From an uncultured Succinatimonas sp. (lineage in GTDB: Bacteria; Pseudomonadota; Gammaproteobacteria; Enterobacterales; Succinivibrionaceae): a stretch of 18,813 bases of DNA. The stretch spans positions 1 through 18,813 of the forward strand of contig USBR01000021.1 in NCBI GenBank assembly GCA_900552905.1. The letters run 5' to 3'. The notes below the pieces were generated by a model that did not search any database, had not been told where the DNA came from, and saw only the letters and a list, made by a program, of their open reading frames with translations. Below are positions 6,366-13,079 of the stretch, piece after piece (within the stretch, counting starts at the first letter, position 1; each line of letters opens with the position of its first letter). The position numbers and the translations under genes were made by a program.

Positions 6366-6896
6366 CTATTCCTTATGCATCTTTTGCTTTAATTCAGCTA
6401 ATCTAGCAAAGGGATTTTCTCTATCCGTTTCGATCTCGCCAAAGCTCCAATCGGAATTTTCCTGACACTCAGGATCGCCGTCTTCATGTTTAGGTACATA
6501 CGGCACTTCAAGCATGAGGCAATCTTCAAGGAAGCTTAAAAGTTCAAACTCGCCACCTTCATTGAGCTCGACAATATCAAGCTTATCCTCAATTCTGAGG
6601 CTACAGGCCTTTTCCTTATCAGGGGTAGAGCAAAAATGCGCACTTAAAGTCTCTAAAAAGTCCTTACCGCATCTTTGACAGGTAAAGCTGACAGCACAGC
6701 TGATATCGCCTTCGATGGTATTTAAGCCCTGTAAATCGCGATAGAAGCGAAACTTCACATGAGCCGGCTCGTTAACCTTAGTGCAACACTCACAAAGTCG
6801 CGGCAATAAGTTTGCGGGAATATCGGTTTCATACTGTAAACCTTGCTCAACGGCTTGCACAAAATTTACACAGGAGGAAAACACTAGAGTACTCAT
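6366..6896 (-). CDS. yceD: YceD family protein (DUF177), 23S rRNA accumulation protein
   Basis: YceD proteins lie beside rpmF in most bacteria and are linked to 23S rRNA or large-subunit accumulation; the molecular mechanism is not established. Recognition rests on the FTCQRCGKDF motif (Cys73/Cys76), the acidic C-terminal half (DKLDIVELNEGGEFELL and EDCLMLEVPYVPKHED), and the end motif NPFARLAELK, all matching E. coli YceD (173 residues). I start it at the ATG at 6896 (176 residues), which has GGGAGAA eight bases upstream; the frame is open five codons further, to a TTG that overlaps this ribosome site. It is unusually rich in cysteine, with CECC at 35-38 plus Cys67, 89 and 98. It has its own promoter and terminators, so it is probably not cotranscribed with rpmF. 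Confidence 0.9.
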   Translation of the reverse strand: MSTLVFSSCVNFVQAVEQGLQYETDIPANLLPRLCECCTKVNEPAHVKFRFYRDLQGLNTIEGDISCAVSFTCQRCGKDFLETLSAHFCSTPDKEKACSLRIEDKLDIVELNEGGEFELLSFLEDCLMLEVPYVPKHEDGDPECQENSDWSFGEIETDRENPFARLAELKQKMHKE

Positions 6897-6937
6897 TAAA
6901 AATTCTCCCAAAATTATCGCAACTATTTAGTTTTCTT

Positions 6938-6975
6938 AGCGCTGTATATTAACAAGCGCTCTTTAAAAATAGCAA
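6938..6975 (-). promoter_or_regulatory. Putative yceD promoter with flanking AGCGCT repeats
   Basis: The minus strand has TTGCTA (6975-6970), an 18-base spacer and TAATAT (6951-6946), placing a transcription start near 6939 and a leader of about 43 nt. Two copies of the self-complementary hexamer AGCGCT (6938-6943 and 6955-6960) bracket the -10 box with 11 bases between them. This resembles an operator, although no regulator can be named. Confidence 0.45.
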
Positions 6976-7055
6976 AAAATTATTGATAAATTTTAGCTTG
7001 ATTAAAAAGATAAAAACTTGAAGATGAATTTAATTATAAAGATATTATCTGTAGG

Positions 7056-7077
7056 AGCTAAGGCCTAAGCCTTAGCT
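7056..7077 (-). terminator. Hairpin after the HAD phosphatase gene
   Basis: AGCTAAGGC and GCCTTAGCT form a perfect 9-bp stem with a 4-base loop, starting 6 bases after the stop codon of the minus-strand gene. No T-tract follows in that direction, so it may be a 3' stabilising stem or a Rho-assisted end rather than a full intrinsic terminator. Confidence 0.45.
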
Positions 7078-7082
7078 TAAAT

Positions 7083-7790
7083 TTAGCTTAGATAATTTGA
7101 CAGCATGCCAATATGCGGAAGCATAGCATCGGGATTTAAGGTTTTTAAGGCCTCCCCGCTCCATACGCCTGTCTGTACGCCTAAAGCATAAGCTTGGGCA
7201 TTTTTAAACATCAAAATATCCAAAGAAGCATCACCAGCGCCAATGGTAGCTTGCGGCTCAATACGCAATCTTTCACAGACTTTATACATCATCTGCGGAT
7301 TAGGCTTAGAGGGTACTTCATTGCCTGAGGCTAAAGCATCGCAATAATCGCATAAGAAAGAGCCATCGATGGTTCTCAGCATACCTGTGCGGCTACGTCC
7401 TGAGGCAAAACCTATCTTAAAGCCACAGAGCTTTAAATTGCGCATTAAACCTTCAACGCCTGAGAAGAAATGATCGACTACAAACTCTGGGGTATTGATG
7501 AAGATCTCGCGATAATGGGCCGTAACTTCCTTACCGCGTCTTTTATGCTCTTCAGGTAAAAGACGGGTAATCCCCTCAGATAATTCCATACCGATAGTAG
7601 ACATAATGGCACTATCCTCAGGTTGAGGCAGGCCCTCTTCTGCAAAAGTCTTATGCGTGCACTTTAAAATCGTGCCGATACTGTCGGTAATGGTGCCGTC
7701 TAAATCAAAGATCACCGCTTTGACTTTATGCATAATCTCAAAGAGCTTGGCATCATAGACTATATCGCGTCTACCGCTTACAAAATCCAT
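7083..7790 (-). CDS. HAD-family phosphatase (phosphoglycolate phosphatase-like)
   Basis: This is a soluble haloacid-dehalogenase superfamily hydrolase of the class with a helical cap (subfamily IA, Gph-like). The motifs are complete: nucleophile/acid pair Asp29/Asp31 in FDLDGT, Ser130 in FASGR, Lys162 in PSKPNP, and Asp187 with Asp191 in GAGDASLD. The cap lies between residues 45 and 110. Substrate cannot be told from sequence; phosphoglycolate or another small phosphate ester is plausible. The ATG overlaps the rluC stop (TAATG) and has GAGGA seven bases upstream within rluC, so the two are translationally coupled. About 20 residues precede the usual family start, and Met20 is an alternative. 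E. coli carries a Maf-like gene (yceF) rather than a HAD gene between rluC and yceD. Confidence 0.88.
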   Translation of the reverse strand: MDFVSGRRDIVYDAKLFEIMHKVKAVIFDLDGTITDSIGTILKCTHKTFAEEGLPQPEDSAIMSTIGMELSEGITRLLPEEHKRRGKEVTAHYREIFINTPEFVVDHFFSGVEGLMRNLKLCGFKIGFASGRSRTGMLRTIDGSFLCDYCDALASGNEVPSKPNPQMMYKVCERLRIEPQATIGAGDASLDILMFKNAQAYALGVQTGVWSGEALKTLNPDAMLPHIGMLSNYLS

Positions 7791-8776
7791 TATTCTTCCT
7801 CAGAAACCTCAGGGTTAAGACGTAAAGCCTCAACGGCGGCGGCTAATTCCTTAGGTAGCGGCGCTTCAACCTTTAAAATCTTGCCATCAGCTGGATTTTG
7901 GAAGGTAACTTTAAAGGCGTGCAGGAACATACGCTTAAGGCCTAAATCATGTAAACGGGCATTAAATTCCTTGCTACCGTATTTATCATCATTACCAACT
8001 GGATGCTTTAAATAAGCACAGTGCACACGGATCTGATGGGTTCTACCCGTATGTGGGAGGGCTGCCACTAAGGTGGCATCATCTAAATATTCCACCACTT
8101 CAAAACCTGTAGCTGAAGGCATACCGCGCTTAAAGTCAACAGTGACCATACGCTCACCTGAGCGTAATTCATTGCGGATTAAAGGCGCCTCTAAGAGCTT
8201 CATCTTGCGATCCCAACGGCCAGGAACTAAGGTTAAATAGCGCTTTTTGACAATACGCTGGCGGAATTGCTCATGTAAATGACGTAAAGAGGAGCGTCTC
8301 TTAGCCACAATGAGACAGCCTGAGGTATCTCTATCTAAACGATGGGCTAATTCTAAAAAGCGCTGTTCTGGACGTAAGGCACGTAAAGCCTCAATGAGAC
8401 CAAATTCAATGCCACTACCACCGTGAGCGGCTAAACCTGAGGGTTTATCCACCACCAGAAGATCGTCATTTTCATATAAAATGCGCGCTTGCAGATCTTT
8501 GACTAAATGCAAATTAGAGGACGGAATAGTTACGGGGCCCGCGCTTACACGCATGGGCGGTAATCTGATATCGTCATTTTCAGAGAGCTTAAAGGATGGG
8601 CTCACTCTCTTGCCATTAACACGCACCTCACCGCGGCGCAAAATACGATAGATCATGCTACGCGGTACACCCTTTAAAACTCGGGCTAAATAATTATCAA
8701 GGCGCTGGCCTTCATCATCGGCCTCAGCTCTTTTATGGCTGACACCTAAACTCTGAGTCTCATTTGTTACTGACAT
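7790..8776 (-). CDS. rluC: 23S rRNA pseudouridine synthase RluC
   Basis: RluA-family enzymes isomerise uridines in RNA; RluC modifies positions 955, 2504 and 2580 of 23S rRNA in E. coli. The protein has an N-terminal S4 RNA-binding domain (about 24-75, QRLDNYL through GEVRVNGKR) followed by the synthase domain. The catalytic motif HRLDRDTSG carries Asp148, with LPHTGRTHQIRVH further on. The 328 residues fit RluC (E. coli 319) rather than the S4-less RluA. Its place beside rne also supports RluC over RluD. The ATG has GAGGA upstream. It shares a transcript with the HAD gene, and possibly with the upstream NERD gene, 86 bases away. Confidence 0.92.
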   Translation of the reverse strand: MSVTNETQSLGVSHKRAEADDEGQRLDNYLARVLKGVPRSMIYRILRRGEVRVNGKRVSPSFKLSENDDIRLPPMRVSAGPVTIPSSNLHLVKDLQARILYENDDLLVVDKPSGLAAHGGSGIEFGLIEALRALRPEQRFLELAHRLDRDTSGCLIVAKRRSSLRHLHEQFRQRIVKKRYLTLVPGRWDRKMKLLEAPLIRNELRSGERMVTVDFKRGMPSATGFEVVEYLDDATLVAALPHTGRTHQIRVHCAYLKHPVGNDDKYGSKEFNARLHDLGLKRMFLHAFKVTFQNPADGKILKVEAPLPKELAAAVEALRLNPEVSEEE

Positions 8777-8862
8777 GCTTTTTCCTCGTTAATTTGGCCG
8801 TATATTCTAACTTAAAAAGCCGGATATACCCGATTATTTTTGCAGAAAAAGGCAAATCTATC

Positions 8863-9669
8863 CTAACGCTTTAGCTGTTGCAGGTTCTTAACCTTATTTA
8901 AATGAGCCTTAATAATTTTGGGATCGCGGGAATTGCGCTTAGCTTCATTGAGAATTTTAGCAATGAGCTCACGATTATATGGGGTCTTTTTCTCGCGCTT
9001 TAAAATTTGCCCTAAGAAGTACTTAACCTCAGACATATAGATGACAAAAGTTTTAGGCTCTAAATTTTTTAAACTCTTAAGTTCACAGCCACCATCAAAG
9101 ACCACTACCGAGTAAAAGTTTAAGTGAGGAAAATTTAAAAATTGTTTTTCTAAAGCGCGAATATGCCCTGCATTTTGGAAAAAAGGATTATAAAAAGGAT
9201 ATTTCTCGCGGCCATAATTTAAGATCTTCATCCAATTGCGGCTTTTACCATCAGCAAAGATCCAGCCTGAATAGTTTTTTACTTCAAAGACAATGATGCC
9301 TATGGGCGTGAGGGCTAAGATATCGATCTGAGCATAATCATTTTCTGACTTCTTAATATATAGATTATGAAAGACCTGCTCCTTACCAAAACGCGCGCTT
9401 AAAATCTTATATAAGGCGACTTCCGAGGCATTCCCCTTCTGTTGCGCTTCTTTTTGAGCCTGAATATTTTTAAAAACGCGCCTGACTAGATTAGTTTTAG
9501 TCTTCTTTACAGGTACTGAATTTTTACGCACCTTTCTTTTTAAACAAAAGGCTTTGCGTAAATTATGTCCTGTAGATTTATTTAAGCGCTTTAAAATAGC
9601 TTTTGCACTTAAATACAGTGAGAGGATGCTGAAAAATAAAATCCACCACACATACTGCTTAGCATCCAT
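8863..9669 (-). CDS. Membrane-anchored NERD domain protein (predicted nuclease-related)
   Basis: The 268-residue protein starts with a hydrophobic segment (about 7-24, WWILFFSILSLYL) that should form one membrane helix. A very basic linker (25-75) follows, then a nuclease-related domain. The restriction-endonuclease-like core is visible: Glu83 in the first helix, Asp116 in AQIDILAL, and Glu129-x-Lys131 in FEVKNYSGW, the NERD signature of a PD-(D/E)xK fold. The basic tail is lysine-rich, rising toward the C-terminus. The active-site residues are intact, so nucleic-acid cleavage is possible, but activity is rarely shown for this family. The ATG lacks a clear ribosome site, yet no other start is near. 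It sits between rne and rluC, which are adjacent in E. coli. Confidence 0.85.
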   Translation of the reverse strand: MDAKQYVWWILFFSILSLYLSAKAILKRLNKSTGHNLRKAFCLKRKVRKNSVPVKKTKTNLVRRVFKNIQAQKEAQQKGNASEVALYKILSARFGKEQVFHNLYIKKSENDYAQIDILALTPIGIIVFEVKNYSGWIFADGKSRNWMKILNYGREKYPFYNPFFQNAGHIRALEKQFLNFPHLNFYSVVVFDGGCELKSLKNLEPKTFVIYMSEVKYFLGQILKREKKTPYNRELIAKILNEAKRNSRDPKIIKAHLNKVKNLQQLKR

Positions 9670-9995
9670 GAATATATCTCTACCTGCACTTTGATTTTGA
9701 AAAGATTTATTTATATTAATCTTAATTATAAAAACAAAACATCTAAATGTTAAGCGTAAGAAGAGTTCCTTAAAAAGTTGCTTTAATAGCGTTTAAATTT
9801 AAAACATCTTTTTTTTGGAAGTTTTTTAAAACAGACAATGGTTTGACGTTTTTAGTGCTTTAAATCTCAATCTTAAGATTAAATTTAGAAAATGCTTTAA
9901 TGAAATTTTGTCAAAATCAAGCTCAAAAGCTTATCACAGCTCAAATTTTTCACAAATAAAGGCCCTATTTCCTTATAGGTTTTTAAACGGCAATG
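9670..9995. other. AT-rich divergent intergenic region upstream of rne
   Basis: This spacer between the minus-strand NERD gene and plus-strand rne is strongly AT-rich and has no supported gene. It holds a 12-base palindrome AATCTTAAGATT (9869-9880). It also has a small hairpin, CCTAT-TTCCTT-ATAGG (9964-9979) followed by TTTTT, that resembles a weak plus-strand terminator just before the rne promoter. TTGACG at 9843-9848 could be a -35 box, but no good -10 follows at the right distance. Confidence 0.5.
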
Positions 9996-10004
9996 TGGCA
10001 TAAT
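9996..10004 (+). promoter_or_regulatory. Putative rne promoter (extended -10)
   Basis: TGGCATAAT is a TGn extended -10 element with a CATAAT hexamer (5 of 6 consensus). No good -35 is visible, which extended -10 promoters tolerate. Transcription would start near 10011, giving an rne leader of about 333 nt, close to the 361 nt of the main E. coli rne transcript. Confidence 0.55.
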
Positions 10005-10010
10005 AGCGAA

Positions 10011-10343
10011 AGTCTGAGTACGGTAACCCCTATGTTCATGGTTCCTACCAGATAAATGAGTAGCTTCTATACTCTGCAAGGGATGCCTTGCGTCTTGTAA
10101 TGCTCAAACTCAAAGCGTTTGACCCTTAGAGGATAAAGAGATAAAGCTACGGTCGCCTAAATATCCAAGCCCCGCCGTGTTATTGAGGACGGTTTGGCGA
10201 GCTGGTTTTAGGCCGTTAATAATCAAATGCTCTCGGTGAATTTTTTTAAGGGCTGTGGCACCGGCAAGACATCCGGTCTGGCCCTTGTCATAAGACTTAC
10301 CCTAAAAACAAGGACGAGAGCTATACAAATAGGAGCTTTTCTC
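10011..10343 (+). promoter_or_regulatory. Structured rne 5' leader (autoregulatory element candidate)
   Basis: Several stems can be read directly. TCAAAC/GTTTGA forms a hairpin at 10104-10122. A long arm closes ACGG plus CCTAAA (10149-10161, with a three-base bulge) onto TTTAGGCCGT (10207-10216). Within that arm, CCA-GC pairs with GCTGG, and CCGT pairs with ACGG around an 11-base-scale loop. A further hairpin pairs AAGGGC (10248-10253) with GCCCTT (10281-10286), with ACCGG/CCGGT inside. In enterobacteria RNase E binds hairpins in its own leader and cleaves the message, keeping RNase E levels constant. The length, position and fold fit that element, but homology was not tested by covariance search. 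Confidence 0.7.
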
Positions 10344-12926
10344 GTGAAGAGAATGCTTATTAACGCCACGCAAATTGAAGAAGTTCGCGTAGCTCTTGTT
10401 GATGGTCAGAAGCTGTATGATCTCGACATTGAATCCCCACAGCATGCCAATAAGAAAGCTAATATCTACAAAGGAACTATTACCCGCATCGAGCCTAGCC
10501 TCGAGGCTGCCTTCGTCGATTATGGTGTTGAACGCCATGGTTTTCTGCCGTTAAAAGAAATCGCCCGCGAGTATTATCCTGCTGGCACTAACTTCAACGA
10601 TCATGCTCAGGTACGCTCTGCCCTCAAAGAGGGTCAAGAGGTTATCGTCCAGATTGAGAAGGAGGAGCGTGGCCTTAAAGGCGCTGCTCTTACTACCTAT
10701 ATCTCTCTTGCCGGTAGTTACCTAGTCTTGATGCCTAATAACCCGCGTGCTGGTGGTATTTCCCGTCGCATTGAGGGTGAGGATCGCACCGATCTTAAGG
10801 CCGCGCTTAAGGGATTAACCATTCCTGATGGCATGGGCGTAATTGTGCGTACCGCAGGTGTTGGTAAGACCGCTGAAGAATTAGAGTGGGATCTGTCCAT
10901 TTTGACTAAGGTCTGGGACATGATCAAAAAAGCCGCTTCAGGTCGTAAGGCTCCTTTCCTCATTCATCAGGAATCTAATATTGCCTTACGCGCTATCCGT
11001 GATTACTTACGTCCGGATATTGGCGAGATCTTAGTTGATAATCAAGATAGCTTTGAGCAGATTAAGCATTATGTAGAGTTAGTACGCCCTGAGTTTACCT
11101 CAAAGGTCCATCTCTACACTGGCAATATTCCGCTCTTTAGCAAATTCCAGATCGAAAGTCAGATCGATACTGCCTATCAGCGTGAGGTTCGCCTCCCGTC
11201 AGGTGGTGCCATTGTCATCGATCCTACCGAGGCCTTAACCTCCATCGACGTAAACTCCGCTAAAGCTACCCGCGGTGGCGATATTGAAGAGACTGCATTG
11301 CAGACTAATATCGAAGCTGCCGAGGAAATTGCTCGTCAGTTACGTTTACGCGACGTAGGCGGTCTTGTAGTTATCGACTTTATCGATATGACCCCGCTTA
11401 AAAATCAGCGCGAGATTGAAAACCGTATGCGTGATGCCGTCCGTCAGGATCGCGCCCGCATTCAGTTTAGCCGCATCTCCCGCTTTGGCTTATTAGAGAT
11501 GTCCCGTCAGCGCCTGCGCCCCTCTTTAGAGGAGTCAAGCTCTTATGTCTGCCCTATGTGTAATGGCCAGGGCACCTGCCGTGATACCTCCTCCTTAGCT
11601 CTCTCTATCTTAAGATTGATTGAAGAAGAGGCCCATAAGGAGAATATGGGTAATGTTAGCGCTACTGCCTCAGTTGAGGTCGCTACCTTCATGCTCAATG
11701 AAAAGCGTGCGCAATTAGCTGATATTGAAAAACGTAACAATATCACTATCACCATTATCCCGAATAAGTTCTACATGCCGCATGAGTATGTAGTTGAGCG
11801 TCAGACTGTAGCCTGTGAAACCCACAGAAGCTCCTTAGATACCTTACGCGACATTTCTAAAGCCGCCCGTGAGGAATCTGAGAGCGTCCGTTACAGCACC
11901 GCACAGAAGACTACCACTCAGAGCACTGATAACTCTCCGGCTATCAATACCGATATCCTCTCTACCGCAATTTCAGCTCCGGCTCCTAAGCCTAAGCCCC
12001 GCGTTAATAAGAAGGTTAAGGAAGAAGAGCCGAAGAAGCCTGAGAGCGGTTCCTTTATCTCTTCAATTAAGAGCCTCATCTCCTCTATCTTCGGTAGCTC
12101 CTCTAAGAGCGAAGAAGTTGAGAAGGAAGCTGAGACTAAGGCCCCTGAGAGCACTAAAAAGCCTGCTCGCAATAATCAAAACCGTCGCAATCAGCGTTCA
12201 CAAAAGAACAATGCTGAGAAGACTGAGCGTACTGAAGGCGCTAGCAAGCGTCGCTCTAAGAATGCTGAGGATAATACTGAAAATCAGAATGCCACTCAGA
12301 CTAAAGAGCCGCGTAATAACCGTCGTTCTCGTCAAAATCAGGAGAATAAGCCTGAGAAGACTGAGAAGGAGACTCAGCAGCCTAAGGCTCGTCGCCAAAG
12401 AAAGAATGCCGAGGACGGTTCTGAGCATCAACAGCCTAAAGAGCCGCGTACTCGTCGCTCTAAGGGCCAGACTGAGAATGCCGAGCAGCCGCAAAAGCGT
12501 ACTCGCAAGCGTATCTCAAAGGCTGCTCCTATAGTCGCTGAGCCTTCAGTCAAGGAGGCCTTTGTCTATACTCCTTATGAGCCTAAGCCTTATGAGTATA
12601 CTAATGCCGCAAGCGCTCAAGGTGAGGATCTCAATGTCGACTTTAGTGCTATTACCGCCTCTCGCGATCTAACTTTAGGCGTTGATTATGAGCACTCTGA
12701 GAAGGCCGGTGGTTTATCTTCAGTCTCTATGTCCGGTTTAGAGGGTATCTCTGAGCCTGAGATGTACGCAGTTGATTACAGCTTCACTCCGAATACTCGC
12801 AGTGATGACAATCTCCCTGAGTACGAGAAGGCCTCAAAGTCTGGTGGTTTACAAGGCGCAACTGAAAATGTTGCCACTGCAACTATCAATACTGAAGAGC
12901 AATCTGAGATCTACTTAAAAGATTAG
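10344..12926 (+). CDS. rne: Ribonuclease E
   Basis: RNase E is the endonuclease that initiates mRNA decay and processes rRNA and tRNA, and it scaffolds the degradosome at the inner membrane. I start it at GTG 10344, with AGGAG eight bases upstream; from there it matches E. coli (KRMLINATQ). The frame is open 39 codons upstream to ATG 10227, but that lies in leader hairpins. The product is 860 residues against 1061 in E. coli. The catalytic half has the S1 domain (about 35-125), the DNase I-like site (IDVNS and IDFID acids) and the zinc-link CPMC, Cys403 and Cys406. Residues 569-585 form a probable membrane-binding amphipathic helix at the E. coli position. Residues 605-730 are arginine-rich and disordered. 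The tail is species-specific. Confidence 0.96.
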   Translation: MKRMLINATQIEEVRVALVDGQKLYDLDIESPQHANKKANIYKGTITRIEPSLEAAFVDYGVERHGFLPLKEIAREYYPAGTNFNDHAQVRSALKEGQEVIVQIEKEERGLKGAALTTYISLAGSYLVLMPNNPRAGGISRRIEGEDRTDLKAALKGLTIPDGMGVIVRTAGVGKTAEELEWDLSILTKVWDMIKKAASGRKAPFLIHQESNIALRAIRDYLRPDIGEILVDNQDSFEQIKHYVELVRPEFTSKVHLYTGNIPLFSKFQIESQIDTAYQREVRLPSGGAIVIDPTEALTSIDVNSAKATRGGDIEETALQTNIEAAEEIARQLRLRDVGGLVVIDFIDMTPLKNQREIENRMRDAVRQDRARIQFSRISRFGLLEMSRQRLRPSLEESSSYVCPMCNGQGTCRDTSSLALSILRLIEEEAHKENMGNVSATASVEVATFMLNEKRAQLADIEKRNNITITIIPNKFYMPHEYVVERQTVACETHRSSLDTLRDISKAAREESESVRYSTAQKTTTQSTDNSPAINTDILSTAISAPAPKPKPRVNKKVKEEEPKKPESGSFISSIKSLISSIFGSSSKSEEVEKEAETKAPESTKKPARNNQNRRNQRSQKNNAEKTERTEGASKRRSKNAEDNTENQNATQTKEPRNNRRSRQNQENKPEKTEKETQQPKARRQRKNAEDGSEHQQPKEPRTRRSKGQTENAEQPQKRTRKRISKAAPIVAEPSVKEAFVYTPYEPKPYEYTNAASAQGEDLNVDFSAITASRDLTLGVDYEHSEKAGGLSSVSMSGLEGISEPEMYAVDYSFTPNTRSDDNLPEYEKASKSGGLQGATENVATATINTEEQSEIYLKD

Positions 12927-12946
12927 TGTTCTAAACTAATTTGAGA

Positions 12947-12974
12947 AAAAGACCCGCAGTTGCGGGTCTTTTGT
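12947..12974 (+). terminator. Rho-independent terminator of rne
   Basis: GACCCGC-AGTT-GCGGGTC, extended by AAAA/TTTT pairs, is followed by further T residues. The stem is perfect and GC-rich, and begins about 20 bases after the rne stop codon. It isolates rne from the following gene. Confidence 0.92.
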
Positions 12975-13037
12975 TATTGAAAATTTGATCCAGTCAGCTA
13001 TTTTTCCTATCTAGTAAATTTTACTTTCTTTTTTGGA

Positions 13038-13043
13038 TAAAAT
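13038..13043 (+). promoter_or_regulatory. Possible promoter -10 for the CBS/DUF294 gene
   Basis: TAAAAT lies 36 bases before the ATG and just past the rne terminator, where a new promoter is needed. The -35 region at 17 bases (TAAATT) is poor. The assignment rests mainly on position. Confidence 0.35.
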
Positions 13044-13079
13044 AGAGATACCCCAAAACTGAAATGTAAGTGTTAAAAA

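Noticed and set aside
9869..9880. AATCTTAAGATT palindrome as an operator
   Set aside because: It is a short AT-only-centred palindrome in very AT-rich sequence, likely to occur by chance, and far from the predicted rne promoter.
9897..10079. 60-residue minus-strand frame upstream of rne
   Set aside because: It overlaps the rne promoter and leader, has no family resemblance and no convincing ribosome site.
11869..12534. 221-residue plus-strand frame rich in Leu, Arg and Ser inside rne
   Set aside because: It overlaps the arginine-rich part of RNase E in another frame; its composition is a by-product of GAG/AAG/CGT-rich codons, it has no recognisable domain and no ribosome site of its own.
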